A stretch of 22,870 bases of DNA. Origin: an uncultured Lachnospiraceae bacterium. GTDB taxonomy: Bacteria; Bacillota; Clostridia; Lachnospirales; Lachnospiraceae. Shown here piece after piece: positions 1-8,638 of this stretch. The position numbers and the translations under genes were made by a program. The notes below the pieces were generated by a model. That model searched no databases and was not told the DNA's origin. It saw only the letters and a list, made by a program, of their open reading frames with translations. The first letter of the stretch is position 1, and every line of letters starts with the position of its first letter. The DNA is taken from assembly GCA_910587295.1 (NCBI GenBank), contig CAJULP010000082.1, positions 1 to 22,870 of the forward strand, given 5' to 3'.

Positions 1-76
1 CGGTTGCGTTATCTGTATTCGTGTCGAATCTTTTCAGGATTCAGAGGCGAATATTTGCAGTCATTTTTAGTATACG

Positions 77-90
77 CTATAAATTTATAG
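77..90. repeat. 14-bp perfect palindrome in left intergenic DNA
   Basis: Positions 1-213 hold no gene I can support. Within them CTATAAATTTATAG is a perfect palindrome, and a second small inverted repeat (CAAGCT, AAAAC, AGCTTG) lies near 107-123. The A/T-rich palindrome could be an operator or promoter element for a gene left of the window, or chance in A/T-rich DNA. Confidence 0.3.
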
Positions 91-159
91 TATGTGTTGT
101 CTGAAGCAAGCTAAAACAGCTTGTTCAGCAGACACTAATTATTTTGAATTTTTGTCAGG

Positions 160-190
160 GGCAGGAAGAGAAAACGCATCTCGTCCTGCC
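160..190 (-). terminator. Weak hairpin after the ABC-F gene
   Basis: GGCAGGA at 160-166 pairs with TCCTGCC at 184-190, just downstream of the stop codon at 214-216. No T-run follows on the minus strand, so it is at best a weak terminator or an mRNA 3' end stabiliser. Confidence 0.35.
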
Positions 191-213
191 TCATCTTGAT
201 TAATGAAAAGGTA

Positions 214-1767
214 CTACAGATGAACTATTCTTGTAGCCGTATGCTCCATAAACATTTTATCATGTTCCACCAAAATCATGGTAGGTTTAAATTTTAAAAT
301 CAGTTCTTCAATCTGCATTCTGGAGAATACGTCAATAAAATTAAGCGGTTCATCCCAGATATAAAGATGAGCTCTTTTACAAAGGCTTGCCGCTAAAAGC
401 ACTTTCTTCTTTTGCCCACCGCTGTAATCTTCAATCCGTTTTTCAAATTGAATCCTGGAAAAATCCAGTTTTCTTAAAAGCGACATAAACAAGGTCAGGT
501 CAATTTCATTTGCTGATGCAAATTCCTGAATAGTTCCATTTAGCATGGAAGTGTCCTGAGCGCAATAAGAAATGACCATCTGATTAGGAAGCTCCACTTT
601 TCCGACTGCAATATCCGGAAAATCCCGTAACTGCATAAATAAACCTTTTTCATCCCCACCCTGCTGCCGGTACTGGTTTAAAATTGTTTTGATGATGCTG
701 GATTTCCCACAACCGTTCCTTCCCTGCAAAAATACTCTTTCCCCTTGCCGGATTTCCATATAAAATTCCTTCATAATTTCTTTACCCTGTGCTTCATTTC
801 CATAGGATAGCATTACGTCTTCCATCTCCACCAGCTTTTCTTTATAATGGGTAAGGGGAAATAACTTTAAATCTTCTACTCTTTCCAGATTCTTTAAAAG
901 CTCAGATTTTTCCTCAATTTCCTGGTTTCGTCTGCGCTCTAAGTTTTTCCGGCGCATCTGCATTCGTCTGGACTTTTCACCTATATATGCTCTCCTGTCC
1001 AAACCTTTTTCAACCTTGTCAGATTTTATGCCAATTTTAGCAGCTTCCACTTTATCTGCCCACAAACTGGTCCTTCTTGCCGATTCGGTGAGCCTGTGGA
1101 TATCCTTTTTTAACCTTTCATTTTCCGCAAGTTCAAAAGCGTCCTGCTTTTGCTTATTTTCCCACCAGGAGCTGAAATTACCCTGTTGAATCTCAATATT
1201 TGTTTTATTGATTACCAAAACATGGTCTATGCAACTATCCATAAAGTTCCTGTCATGGGATACCAGAATGAATCCTTTTTTCTTGTTCAGATACCCTGCA
1301 AGAATTTCCCTTGACTCCATATCCAAGTGGTTCGTCGGTTCATCGATTAAAAGAAAGTTCCCTTCCTGTGAAAATAAAAGCGCCAGCAGAACCTTAGTCT
1401 GCTCCCCGTCACTTAATGTGGAAAAAGGCCGGTAAAAAACTTCCGCATCTACCTTTAAATAATCCAGCTCCCTGCATACTTTCCAAAATTCATAATCCGG
1501 ATTAATCTCCTCAAGAATCTCCAACGTATCCTTTTCTTTGTCCTTAATCTTAAAAGGAAAATAATCAAACTTAACGGAACTTTTTATATTTCCTATATAC
1601 TCATATTCTCCCATTAAAAGTTTTAAAAATGTTGTCTTCCCCTTTCCGTTTCTTGCAATGAACCCTAATTTCCAATCCGTATCGATTTGGAACGATACAT
1701 CCTCAAAAATATTGTCATAGCTTCCCTCGTAATAAAAAGTCAGATTATTTACACTGATCTGCGACAT
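214..1767 (-). CDS. Lsa-type ABC-F ribosomal protection protein
   Basis: ABC-F ATPase of the Lsa kind. Such proteins bind the ribosomal E site and displace lincosamides, streptogramin A and pleuromutilins; they are cytosolic, not transporters. There are two ABC cassettes and no membrane segment. Cassette 1 has Walker A ARNGKGKTT at about residues 38-46, signature LSDGEQ at 118-123 and Walker B LLIDEPTNHLD near 139-149. A basic, helical linker follows (about 205-300, rich in K, R, E). Cassette 2 has GRNGCGKSS at 349-357, YSGGQ at 448-452 and IWDEPLNFID near 470-479. At 517 residues it is close to family size. The open frame extends upstream to 1869, but GGAGGG lies about 6 bases before the ATG at 1767 and directly abuts the ATG at 1773, so 1767 is preferred. 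The leader contains an attenuator-like hairpin. Family call is firm; which drugs it covers is inference. Confidence 0.88.
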   Translation of the reverse strand: MSQISVNNLTFYYEGSYDNIFEDVSFQIDTDWKLGFIARNGKGKTTFLKLLMGEYEYIGNIKSSVKFDYFPFKIKDKEKDTLEILEEINPDYEFWKVCRELDYLKVDAEVFYRPFSTLSDGEQTKVLLALLFSQEGNFLLIDEPTNHLDMESREILAGYLNKKKGFILVSHDRNFMDSCIDHVLVINKTNIEIQQGNFSSWWENKQKQDAFELAENERLKKDIHRLTESARRTSLWADKVEAAKIGIKSDKVEKGLDRRAYIGEKSRRMQMRRKNLERRRNQEIEEKSELLKNLERVEDLKLFPLTHYKEKLVEMEDVMLSYGNEAQGKEIMKEFYMEIRQGERVFLQGRNGCGKSSIIKTILNQYRQQGGDEKGLFMQLRDFPDIAVGKVELPNQMVISYCAQDTSMLNGTIQEFASANEIDLTLFMSLLRKLDFSRIQFEKRIEDYSGGQKKKVLLAASLCKRAHLYIWDEPLNFIDVFSRMQIEELILKFKPTMILVEHDKMFMEHTATRIVHL

Positions 1768-1793
1768 ATACATCCCTCCAATCTTGAAAGCGC

Positions 1794-1821
1794 AAAAAGG
1801 TGCAGAAGAAACTTCTGCACC
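1794..1821 (-). terminator. Leader terminator (attenuator) before the ABC-F gene
   Basis: On the minus strand GGTGCAGAAG, loop TTT, CTTCTGCACC form a perfect 10-bp stem followed at once by TTTTT. This is a complete intrinsic terminator lying about 27 bases before the ABC-F start codon and downstream of its promoter. An AGAAGAA segment of the leader (about 1883-1889) can pair with TTCTTCT of the hairpin (1804-1810), giving a candidate antiterminator. Drug-induced attenuation is known for several ABC-F resistance genes. Confidence 0.75.
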
Positions 1822-1910
1822 AAAAATACATACCACAAACCAGAAATATATATTATCTTTTAAGGACAAAATGCCAGATGTCTTCTTCTACACATAACCT
1901 ATGAAATTAG

Positions 1911-1934
1911 TTACCTGATAGAAAAAATATACAT
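1911..1934 (-). CDS. Possible regulatory leader peptide (7 residues)
   Basis: ATG with AAAGGAG (1943-1949) 8 bases upstream encodes MYIFSIR followed by TAA. An alternative GTG at 1938 in another frame, 4 bases from the same Shine-Dalgarno, would give a 16-residue peptide ending at 1888, right at the AGAAGAA antiterminator candidate. Either could be the ribosome sensor for the attenuator. A real ribosome site in a leader between promoter and terminator is the main support; which frame is used cannot be told from sequence. Confidence 0.45.
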   Translation of the reverse strand: MYIFSIR

Positions 1935-1965
1935 CCACGCATCTCCTTTACCATTTGATAACTTT

Positions 1966-1994
1966 AATTTAGCAGAAAATACTTAATCAGTCAA
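1966..1994 (-). promoter_or_regulatory. Sigma-A promoter of the ABC-F gene
   Basis: TTGACT (1989-1994), a 17-base spacer and TAAATT (1966-1971) on the minus strand, just after the stop of the esterase gene. Transcription would start near 1959, giving a leader of about 190 bases that holds the uORF and the hairpin. This makes the ABC-F gene its own transcription unit. Confidence 0.65.
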
Positions 1995-2011
1995 ATACTT
2001 TTTCATAGTAA

Positions 2012-3523
2012 TCAAAAAATATGCGTCCTGAAGGGTGCCATTGGAAGGTTATTTACACCAGATACAGTCACTTCACCATAGTTTGTCCACAAATACCTTG
2101 CCATAACCGGCTCCTCCACTTCTTCCGATTGTAAGAATACTTTGTTCCCCTGGAATTCTGCCTCCGCATCCTTAAAAACGCCGTCATCCCCTGCCAGCTC
2201 GAACCCTGACGGTTTCTTTCCCCGGCAGATAAACCCGTTCTCCGCATAGTCAAACGAAATCTCCATTCCCCCATCCCGGTACAGGAAATCACGATAAACA
2301 GGTCCGAATGCTTCCTCTTCGTGGATAACATGATATACCCCGCAAAGGGCCTGCAAAGCCAGCCTTTCCCCTACCGGCTTTTTATTTTTCGGATGGATCT
2401 CATGGAACTGTCCACAGTCAATAATAACCGCTATTCCGGTATTCCGGATCATATGGAAAGCCCTCATCTGGCTCTCCCGGATGATACACCAGCTTTTGGT
2501 ATCCGGATCGTGCTGGTATCTGTGCATGGGAAGCTGTACCATAAGAAAAGGAAGGGTATCATCACCCCAATCCTGCCGCCACTGTCTAATCATGGCAGTA
2601 AGCAGCGCATAATAGCTCCCCGGCTTATGATCATCGCTTTCTCCCTGATAATACAAAAACCCTTTTACCGTATAAGGCATCACTTTTTTTAACATGGTCT
2701 CATAAAGCCCTGCCGGGCGGGTAAAATTCGCACAGTTCATAGGTCCTGGATACTTGCATTCCCCAATCAGTTCCTGCACCTTGTCAAAAGAAATCATAGG
2801 CTCTTTCTCATATACTTTGGCCGCTTTTTGGTCCCACTCTTCCTGATAACGCAGGTATTCCTGATATTCTTTGATCTGTTCCCCCTCCGGCTTCCGGACC
2901 AAATCCAAAGCATCATATTCTTCCACATAACTTCGGGTCTCATCCTGCCACAGGAGCATTTCCCTGCCCATCCAGCAGCTTGCGGAAGTTCCGCCCCAGT
3001 TACAGCCCACGATACCAACCGTCACATTCAGCCTTGCTGCAAGCTTTCTGGCAAAGAAGACCCCCACCGCAGACCACTTCGCTCCATCCTTTTCATTAAA
3101 CAATTCCCAATGGGATTCTTCAAAAATTTTCCCATAGGCCTCATCCTTGTAGGCAAGCTTTGGCGTATAGTAATAGCGGACCGATTCCGGAATCCCTTCC
3201 TTCAAAAGGCACGCTCCCTCATCGGCGTCTTTTAATTCCAGTTCCATGTTGGACTGCCCGCCTGCAAGCCAGACCTCACCTACCGCAACATCCTCAAAGC
3301 ATATTGTTTCTTTCCCGTCGGAAATTTCCATATGCAGGTTTTCCCCGGCTTCCCGTTCCGGAAGGTAAACCATCCATTTTCCATCCCTGCACTTATTAGA
3401 AGCCTTATCTTCTCCTAACGTAACCGATACAATCCTTCCCGAAATCCCTTCCCCAAATATACATATCTTTTTATTTCTCTGCAGGACCATATGATCACTG
3501 AATATTGCTGCTGATTTTAACAT
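2012..3523 (-). CDS. Sialate O-acetylesterase-family (SGNH) carbohydrate esterase
   Basis: 503-residue SGNH esterase of the sialate O-acetylesterase family (SASA/DUF303), which removes O-acetyl groups from sugars. The nucleophile block AGGQSNMELE is at about 88-97 with Ser91. The later SGNH blocks are present as GCNWGGTSA and YYQGESD, and the C-terminal block reads FHEIHPKNKKPVGERLA, carrying the catalytic His. Many relatives have Asp where this one has Glu before IHP. No signal peptide is visible, so it should be cytoplasmic. It is the last gene of the ABC-transporter operon, 56 bases after the DUF624 gene. In this setting the likely substrate is an acetylated plant oligosaccharide (xyloglucan or xylan) rather than sialic acid, since no sialic acid catabolic gene is present. 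Start ATG follows an AAGGAAAGTGGGAAG ribosome site. Confidence 0.85.
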   Translation of the reverse strand: MLKSAAIFSDHMVLQRNKKICIFGEGISGRIVSVTLGEDKASNKCRDGKWMVYLPEREAGENLHMEISDGKETICFEDVAVGEVWLAGGQSNMELELKDADEGACLLKEGIPESVRYYYTPKLAYKDEAYGKIFEESHWELFNEKDGAKWSAVGVFFARKLAARLNVTVGIVGCNWGGTSASCWMGREMLLWQDETRSYVEEYDALDLVRKPEGEQIKEYQEYLRYQEEWDQKAAKVYEKEPMISFDKVQELIGECKYPGPMNCANFTRPAGLYETMLKKVMPYTVKGFLYYQGESDDHKPGSYYALLTAMIRQWRQDWGDDTLPFLMVQLPMHRYQHDPDTKSWCIIRESQMRAFHMIRNTGIAVIIDCGQFHEIHPKNKKPVGERLALQALCGVYHVIHEEEAFGPVYRDFLYRDGGMEISFDYAENGFICRGKKPSGFELAGDDGVFKDAEAEFQGNKVFLQSEEVEEPVMARYLWTNYGEVTVSGVNNLPMAPFRTHIF

Positions 3524-3579
3524 TTTCTTCCCACTTTCCTTATTATTATGCCAAAGAAACTGACCAGGGTACTCAAAAC

Positions 3580-4212
3580 CTAATTCCGATTGGTTGTAGA
3601 ACCCGGTTCCTTTTCAATCTTCTGAAAGATTCTTTTACTAAATGCCGCAATGGTAAAAATCATAAAACCAGGACCTAATATGATACCAAAAAACAGCATT
3701 GTCTTATTAAAATTAAATACAATGTATTCCACCGCCAAAATGATCACCAATAATAACGTATTTCCCAAATATTTCCGGGATATATTAATGGAATTTTGAA
3801 TCGTATTGATAAGGGTATTTTCATACCTTGCGGTCAACGGGTAAGAATAGATCAGCGCAGCAACCGCTAATGCAATGGACGCCATTCCTATGATAAGAAA
3901 AATGATAGGGTTATTCTCCACCGCTTCAAATAGCTGAAAATCCAGATAAATCGCATAAACTGCAACTACAGTGATCATCCAGAGTATCGTTCCCAGCTTC
4001 CAGTTTTCTTTAAACGCCTTCAAAAAATTTTTTCCAATATAACCTTCTTCGTCATCCACCATTTTAAGGCCTACCGACATGGCAGCAACCGTAGACGCTC
4101 CTACAGTAATAACAGGGATGCTAAATAAAATCCAAAAAAAGTTAAGTTTTACCACATCAAGAAATTTACTTAAAAACTTATAAACAGGACTGTCCACGCT
4201 AAATAACTTCAT
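3580..4212 (-). CDS. DUF624 (YesL-like) membrane protein
   Basis: 210-residue integral membrane protein of the YesL/DUF624 family. About five hydrophobic segments are visible (roughly 18-38, 72-90, 100-120, 145-165, 170-190). The N-terminal pattern, a short amphipathic lead then LNFFWILFSIPVITVGAST, is typical of the family. Its function is unknown, but it travels with YesM kinases and LplABC-type sugar transporters, as here. I prefer ATG 4212 because GGGAGG sits 6 bases before it, whereas the in-frame ATG at 4218 directly abuts GGAGG. A terminator-like hairpin separates it from the solute-binding-protein gene upstream, so it may be made at a lower level. Confidence 0.85.
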   Translation of the reverse strand: MKLFSVDSPVYKFLSKFLDVVKLNFFWILFSIPVITVGASTVAAMSVGLKMVDDEEGYIGKNFLKAFKENWKLGTILWMITVVAVYAIYLDFQLFEAVENNPIIFLIIGMASIALAVAALIYSYPLTARYENTLINTIQNSINISRKYLGNTLLLVIILAVEYIVFNFNKTMLFFGIILGPGFMIFTIAAFSKRIFQKIEKEPGSTTNRN

Positions 4213-4251
4213 AATCATCCTCCCTGCGCATATTTTATATGGCAAGTATAT

Positions 4252-4287
4252 CATAAAAGAGGGCTGCCCTCAATGAAACAGCCCTCT
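4252..4287 (-). terminator. Terminator-like hairpin after the binding-protein gene
   Basis: On the minus strand AGAGGGCTG (4279-4287) and CAGCCCTCT (4258-4266) form a perfect 9-bp stem followed by TTTT. It sits between the solute-binding protein and the DUF624 gene. It probably gives partial termination, keeping binding protein more abundant than the downstream membrane protein and esterase, and protecting the upstream mRNA 3' end. Confidence 0.7.
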
Positions 4288-4314
4288 TCTTCCATTTATT
4301 ATTCTTAACGCTTA

Positions 4315-6090
4315 TTACCTTACTGCATCTTCTGCTGCAGCCCTTAATTTTGCTTCATTTTCCTGGAACTCTACACACTGGTCATAACCATATTCATCAG
4401 CCTGAGCAATCATGTCAGCCACAATCTGATCAAATTCTTCATCTGTAGAAGCGTAGATTGCTTTCCAGGAATTATCCTTGATACAGGTTGCAACCTGATT
4501 CCAAACTACCTGTAATTCGTCAGATCTTACGCCAGCTGAATAAGTGGTACCGGGAGCTAATGTAAAGCCAACACTGCCCATGTACTCATCCGGTGTAGCA
4601 CATCCTGTCTTTTCTCTCCAGTCAGCTTCAATTTCCGAATTAGGTTCTGCGGTAAAGCTTGCCCATTTCTTATAGTTATAAGTTTCACCATTTGAATCCG
4701 GGTTTGCCGCATCAATAGCCCATGTTTCATTATTCATCTTAAAGTTGCCGTCTTCAAAAGTTCCAGAATAACCTTCTGCCATTTCCGTTTTAGGATCTAG
4801 TTTTGCAGCGCGTCCAAGATCTGTAAAATATGTCTTCCCATCTTCACCATAATACCAGCAGATATCTTTCGGTCCATACTCTGATGTCATACGTCCTTCA
4901 GGAGTTGACAGCCAGTTTAAGATTGCCATGCAAAGCTCCGGATATTCCGACTTAGCGCCGATAGACCAGATTCTGTTTCCGCCATATACGTTTTGTCCGT
5001 AAATAATCGGATGTGCTTCTGAAGGAGGGCAGGGATACATTGCTTTGCCTTCTTGCGCATGGGCATCGGAGTTATACATTGCTGACCCTAAAAAGTTAAA
5101 AATATTCAGGAACGCAGCGCCGTTTTGATAATCTTCAACCATACCATCATATTTCTGTGTCTGAGAGTCAGGATCAAGCAGTCCTCTCTGATACAGGGTA
5201 TTATAGAATTTTAAAGCCTGAATATAAGGGCCGCCTTCTTCAAGGCAGGGATGATAGGTCTGAGTATCAGGATCATATAACCCGAATCCAAACTCATCGT
5301 ACCCATAATAAGCCTGAGCAAGAGATTTAACAAACATGACCATATCTCCATCCCAGTCGTTAAATAAGGATACACCATAAGTGGTCTTGCCATTATCATC
5401 AGTAGGACAGATTTCCTTCATCTGTGCAAGTACTTCCACCATATCATCCAAATTCTTGATCTCAGGATAACCTAATTCCTTGTAAAGATCCCAGCGAAGA
5501 TCCCATGTGTACATTGCATCTCCACGAGCCTGAGGATCCACTGCTACAGCAAAACCAAATCCATAAGTTGTACCACCGGAAATATTAGTATTTTTCTCAA
5601 GAGCATAGGGCATATGCTCTTTGATGTAAGGACCATAATCGGAAAGAAGGTCATCTTCATTCCAGTCATACAACATACCCTTTTCCACTGCCTGAAGGTA
5701 CTCATCACCGTCATTTCCCCAAATAACAAGATCACCTAAGTTTCCGGATTCCATACGTGTTTCATACACACCGTCAGGATCCGGTATAATATTCAGTTTA
5801 ACGTTAAATTTCTCCAGCATGATTTGGCCAAACCAACCAATCTGCTCCCCGGAATAGTTTGCTAACTGGTCAAATACATCCAATGTCACTGTCTCTTCAG
5901 GGATGATCTCCGCCAACAATTCCTCATAATCGTCTGCATCTCCTGCCGCATCATCCACATCTTCTTCATCATCTGCTTCATCTGCAGCAGCAGAATCAGA
6001 AGGTGCCGGTGTACTGCCACCTCCGCATGCCATTAAAGATAATGTCATGACTGATGCCAAAAGCAAGGCAACAATTTTTTTTGCTTTCAT
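4315..6090 (-). CDS. ABC transporter solute-binding lipoprotein (LplA/YtcQ type)
   Basis: Extracellular sugar-binding lipoprotein of a CUT1-type ABC importer, 591 residues from ATG 6090, which has AAGGAGG about 10 bases upstream. Residues 1-21 form a lipoprotein signal peptide ending LSLMAC, with Cys22 as the lipidated residue. A low-complexity, very acidic tether (about 30-60, rich in D, E, A) follows, then the bilobal family 1 binding fold. It is longer than maltose-binding-like proteins, as is usual for LplA-type proteins that capture larger oligosaccharides. It lies downstream of both permease genes in the order LplB, LplC, LplA. No ATPase gene is in the operon; CUT1 importers of Firmicutes commonly share an MsmK-type ATPase encoded elsewhere. 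Ligand is inferred from neighbours as an alpha-xylosylated, acetylated oligosaccharide. Confidence 0.9.
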   Translation of the reverse strand: MKAKKIVALLLASVMTLSLMACGGGSTPAPSDSAAADEADDEEDVDDAAGDADDYEELLAEIIPEETVTLDVFDQLANYSGEQIGWFGQIMLEKFNVKLNIIPDPDGVYETRMESGNLGDLVIWGNDGDEYLQAVEKGMLYDWNEDDLLSDYGPYIKEHMPYALEKNTNISGGTTYGFGFAVAVDPQARGDAMYTWDLRWDLYKELGYPEIKNLDDMVEVLAQMKEICPTDDNGKTTYGVSLFNDWDGDMVMFVKSLAQAYYGYDEFGFGLYDPDTQTYHPCLEEGGPYIQALKFYNTLYQRGLLDPDSQTQKYDGMVEDYQNGAAFLNIFNFLGSAMYNSDAHAQEGKAMYPCPPSEAHPIIYGQNVYGGNRIWSIGAKSEYPELCMAILNWLSTPEGRMTSEYGPKDICWYYGEDGKTYFTDLGRAAKLDPKTEMAEGYSGTFEDGNFKMNNETWAIDAANPDSNGETYNYKKWASFTAEPNSEIEADWREKTGCATPDEYMGSVGFTLAPGTTYSAGVRSDELQVVWNQVATCIKDNSWKAIYASTDEEFDQIVADMIAQADEYGYDQCVEFQENEAKLRAAAEDAVR

Positions 6091-6125
6091 ACTTTTTCTT
6101 CCTCCTTTTTTTGTGTTTATGTATA

Positions 6126-6160
6126 GCCGCACGCATGACCGCATATATCATCCATGCGGC
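6126..6160 (-). other. Stem-loop between permease and binding-protein genes
   Basis: GCCGCA and TGCGGC form the outer stem of an imperfect hairpin in the 99-base gap between the LplC-type and binding-protein genes. No T-run follows, so it is not a terminator. Such stem-loops often stabilise the downstream part of transporter mRNAs, which would fit the higher demand for binding protein. Confidence 0.4.
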
Positions 6161-6189
6161 GAAACACCAAGATAAATTGTTTAAAATTT

Positions 6190-7155
6190 TTAACCTTTTA
6201 CAGCCCCTAACATGATACCTTCCTCAAAATACCTTTGCATGAAAGGATATACCAGCAGAATCGGAATGACCGTAACCATGGAAATCGTATACTTGATGAT
6301 CTTGCCGCTAAGCGCAGACTGGATTGCCGCTTCGCTTACCGCACCGCCGGACTGCATCAGGGATTTTAAATTAGATGCCTGATTTAAATAAATATACAAC
6401 CGATGCTGCAACGTGTATAAGTTGGGAGCAGACTGCATATAGATCAGGGAATCCGTAAAGGAGTTCCAGTGTCCTACCGCACCAAAGATTGCAATGGTCG
6501 CAAGAATCGGCTTACATAACGGCCAGATGATCTTGCGGAAAATGGTCATATGACTCGCCCCGTCTATGGATGCACTTTCTTCCAAATCTGCCGGAATTGA
6601 CTCAATATAAGTCTTAACCAAAATGATATTATAAGGAGCTACAATACCGGGAATGATATATACCCAAAAACTATTGGTTAAACCTAACATCTGCATGTTT
6701 AAAAATACAGGAATGATACCGGCATTGAAATACATGGTGATGACCAAAAAACGATACCAGAATTTCCTTCCCCACATTTCCTGCTTGGTGACCAGATAAC
6801 CTACCAGGGCGGAAGCCATTACCATTAAAGTTGTACCTAAAATTGTTCTTGCCACGGATATCAAAAATGCCGTTGATAAGTCCCCTACGTTTAAAAGCGC
6901 CAGATAATTACCAAAGTGGATACCCCTGGGAATAAAATTGATCGTACCCTTCAAAACCATGTCATTATTACTGATCGTATTGATAAACAGATAATAAAAG
7001 GGGAAGATACATGCAAGGGTGAATAAAGTAAATATCAGGTAATTAAGCACTTCAAATAAAATATCGCCAGGGCTCAATTTATATTTTTGTTTATGCGTCT
7101 TTTTATAAAGCTTTTCAGCTTTTGCATCTGCTTTTTCCTGCGCTGTCTTTGCCAT
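6190..7155 (-). CDS. Sugar ABC transporter permease, LplC/YtcP type
   Basis: Inner-membrane permease subunit of a CUT1 importer, 321 residues, usual family length. A basic cytoplasmic N-terminus (1-30, K-rich) leads to six membrane segments starting near 36-58. The EAA loop that contacts the ATPase reads LEESASIDGASHMTIF at about 191-206, with the conserved Gly at 199. The C-terminus FEEGIMLGAVKG is characteristic of the LplC/YtcP subgroup. AAGGAGG is 7 bases before the ATG. It starts 12 bases after the stop of the LplB-type partner, so the pair is translated from one mRNA and forms the channel heterodimer. Confidence 0.9.
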   Translation of the reverse strand: MAKTAQEKADAKAEKLYKKTHKQKYKLSPGDILFEVLNYLIFTLFTLACIFPFYYLFINTISNNDMVLKGTINFIPRGIHFGNYLALLNVGDLSTAFLISVARTILGTTLMVMASALVGYLVTKQEMWGRKFWYRFLVITMYFNAGIIPVFLNMQMLGLTNSFWVYIIPGIVAPYNIILVKTYIESIPADLEESASIDGASHMTIFRKIIWPLCKPILATIAIFGAVGHWNSFTDSLIYMQSAPNLYTLQHRLYIYLNQASNLKSLMQSGGAVSEAAIQSALSGKIIKYTISMVTVIPILLVYPFMQRYFEEGIMLGAVKG

Positions 7156-7167
7156 ACTTCCACCTCC

Positions 7168-8619
7168 TTATATGATACTCTCGCCACGAAGCGTTTTGGA
7201 AACTCTGTTAGCGCCAAACAATAACAACACGCTGACTACCGACTTCAACATACTGACCACCGTGGTAAGAGGAATGGATCCCTTTCCAATACCCAGCTCG
7301 TAAACATACAGATCAAGTACCATGATCGAAGTGGTATTGGTCGCATTTTTAAATACCAGGTACTGATCCATACCATTGCTTAAAATATTTGCCACTGACA
7401 TCAGGAACAGCACAAAAAAGGTTGGAAGCAGGCTGGGAACCGTAATATTCCACATTTTTTGGAACCTGCCCGCACCGTCCACCGTTGCCGCTTCGTAGAG
7501 CTGCTGGTCGATACCGGAGATTGCGGATATGTAAATAATCGCACTCCAGCCAACACCCTTCCATGTACCCCACAGCCACATCTTAAGCCAAGTATGAGAT
7601 CCGTTCATCAAAAGATTCTGTCCTTCCTGCCAGATTCCCAAGTTTACCAAAAGACTGCTGAGAAATCCATCTGTGGAGAAAATACAGAATGCAATCGCAT
7701 ATACCAGAACCCAGCTGATAAAATTAGGAACCGTGGTAAAAGTCTGCACAAATCTCCTGAACTTGATGTTTTTCATTTCGCAGAGAAAAATTGCAAAAGC
7801 CATTGGAAGCCAGCTTGTGGCAAGACCGATAAAACTCATACCTAAAGTATTTTTTAAAACATTTATGATATCCCTTACCGTTGCAGGATTTTTTACAAGC
7901 TCTGTAAACCATTTGAACCCTACAAATTTATCCATACTTAAGGTATCGCCAACTTTATAATCAAAGAATGCGTATCTCCACCCCCACAGAGGAAGATAAG
8001 AAAATACTGCAACCAATGATATAAACGGCAGGAACATCAAAAACAGCCTGAATTTCGTCTCCATCTCAAATTTTTCTTCCGCTTTTTGCTTTGACATCAT
8101 TATGATCTGGATAAGGCTTGCAAGAAAAATCAGGACAAATACAACGGTAACAAACCAGAAACTGCCGGGAAACATCGGCTCAACCCTTTTGGGTTTCGAG
8201 GTAACGGCTACCTGATTGTATGCCATAAAAATCCCCACCATGCCGGCCAATTCTACAATACTGCCAATAAGAGAGATTAGATTTCCTAATTTTTTAAACT
8301 TGATGTTTCCAAGAGACATACATCCGCTTGCCGCATTTGCCGCAATACCAAGGCAGACCGCCAATGAAGAAACATAAAGCATTTGGATAGAAGACTTCTC
8401 CACCCATCCTTTCCTAAATGCACGGCCAAAATCCGCTGTCAAAGTCGAATAAGCAACACCGGATGTAAATAAGGACAGATTTTTATTGATCAGTCCGCAG
8501 ATCCTTGATGGGTTTAAAGCCGGAACAAACAGGAAAATCACTGAAAGAAGAACCGCAGCCCTGATAAAATAATAAAGCTTATCTGATGCAAGTCCTTTAA
8601 CAGTTTTGCTTTTATCCAT
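7168..8619 (-). CDS. Sugar ABC transporter permease, LplB/YteP type, with extra N-terminal membrane domain
   Basis: Partner permease of the LplC-type subunit, 483 residues from ATG 8619, which has GGGAGG a few bases upstream; the longer frame to 8673 has no ribosome site and runs into operator repeats. The canonical LplB/YteP permease occupies about 189-483, starting KFRLFLMFLPF, with EAA motif YEAATVDGAG at 375-384 and C-terminal LRGESII. Before it lies an unusual 185-residue extension with about four hydrophobic segments (near 18-36, 78-97, 113-134, 153-175). Family members are usually about 300 residues and lack it. The reading frame is continuous with no sign of frameshift, so I take the extension as part of the protein. 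Its role is unknown; interaction with the adjacent kinase is only a guess. Confidence 0.88.
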   Translation of the reverse strand: MDKSKTVKGLASDKLYYFIRAAVLLSVIFLFVPALNPSRICGLINKNLSLFTSGVAYSTLTADFGRAFRKGWVEKSSIQMLYVSSLAVCLGIAANAASGCMSLGNIKFKKLGNLISLIGSIVELAGMVGIFMAYNQVAVTSKPKRVEPMFPGSFWFVTVVFVLIFLASLIQIIMMSKQKAEEKFEMETKFRLFLMFLPFISLVAVFSYLPLWGWRYAFFDYKVGDTLSMDKFVGFKWFTELVKNPATVRDIINVLKNTLGMSFIGLATSWLPMAFAIFLCEMKNIKFRRFVQTFTTVPNFISWVLVYAIAFCIFSTDGFLSSLLVNLGIWQEGQNLLMNGSHTWLKMWLWGTWKGVGWSAIIYISAISGIDQQLYEAATVDGAGRFQKMWNITVPSLLPTFFVLFLMSVANILSNGMDQYLVFKNATNTTSIMVLDLYVYELGIGKGSIPLTTVVSMLKSVVSVLLLFGANRVSKTLRGESII

Positions 8620-8638
8620 TTTTCTCCTCCCTTTCTGC

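Noticed and set aside
1774..1869. N-terminal 34-residue extension of the ABC-F protein
   Set aside because: It overlaps the leader terminator hairpin, and the only good ribosome site is placed for ATG 1767.
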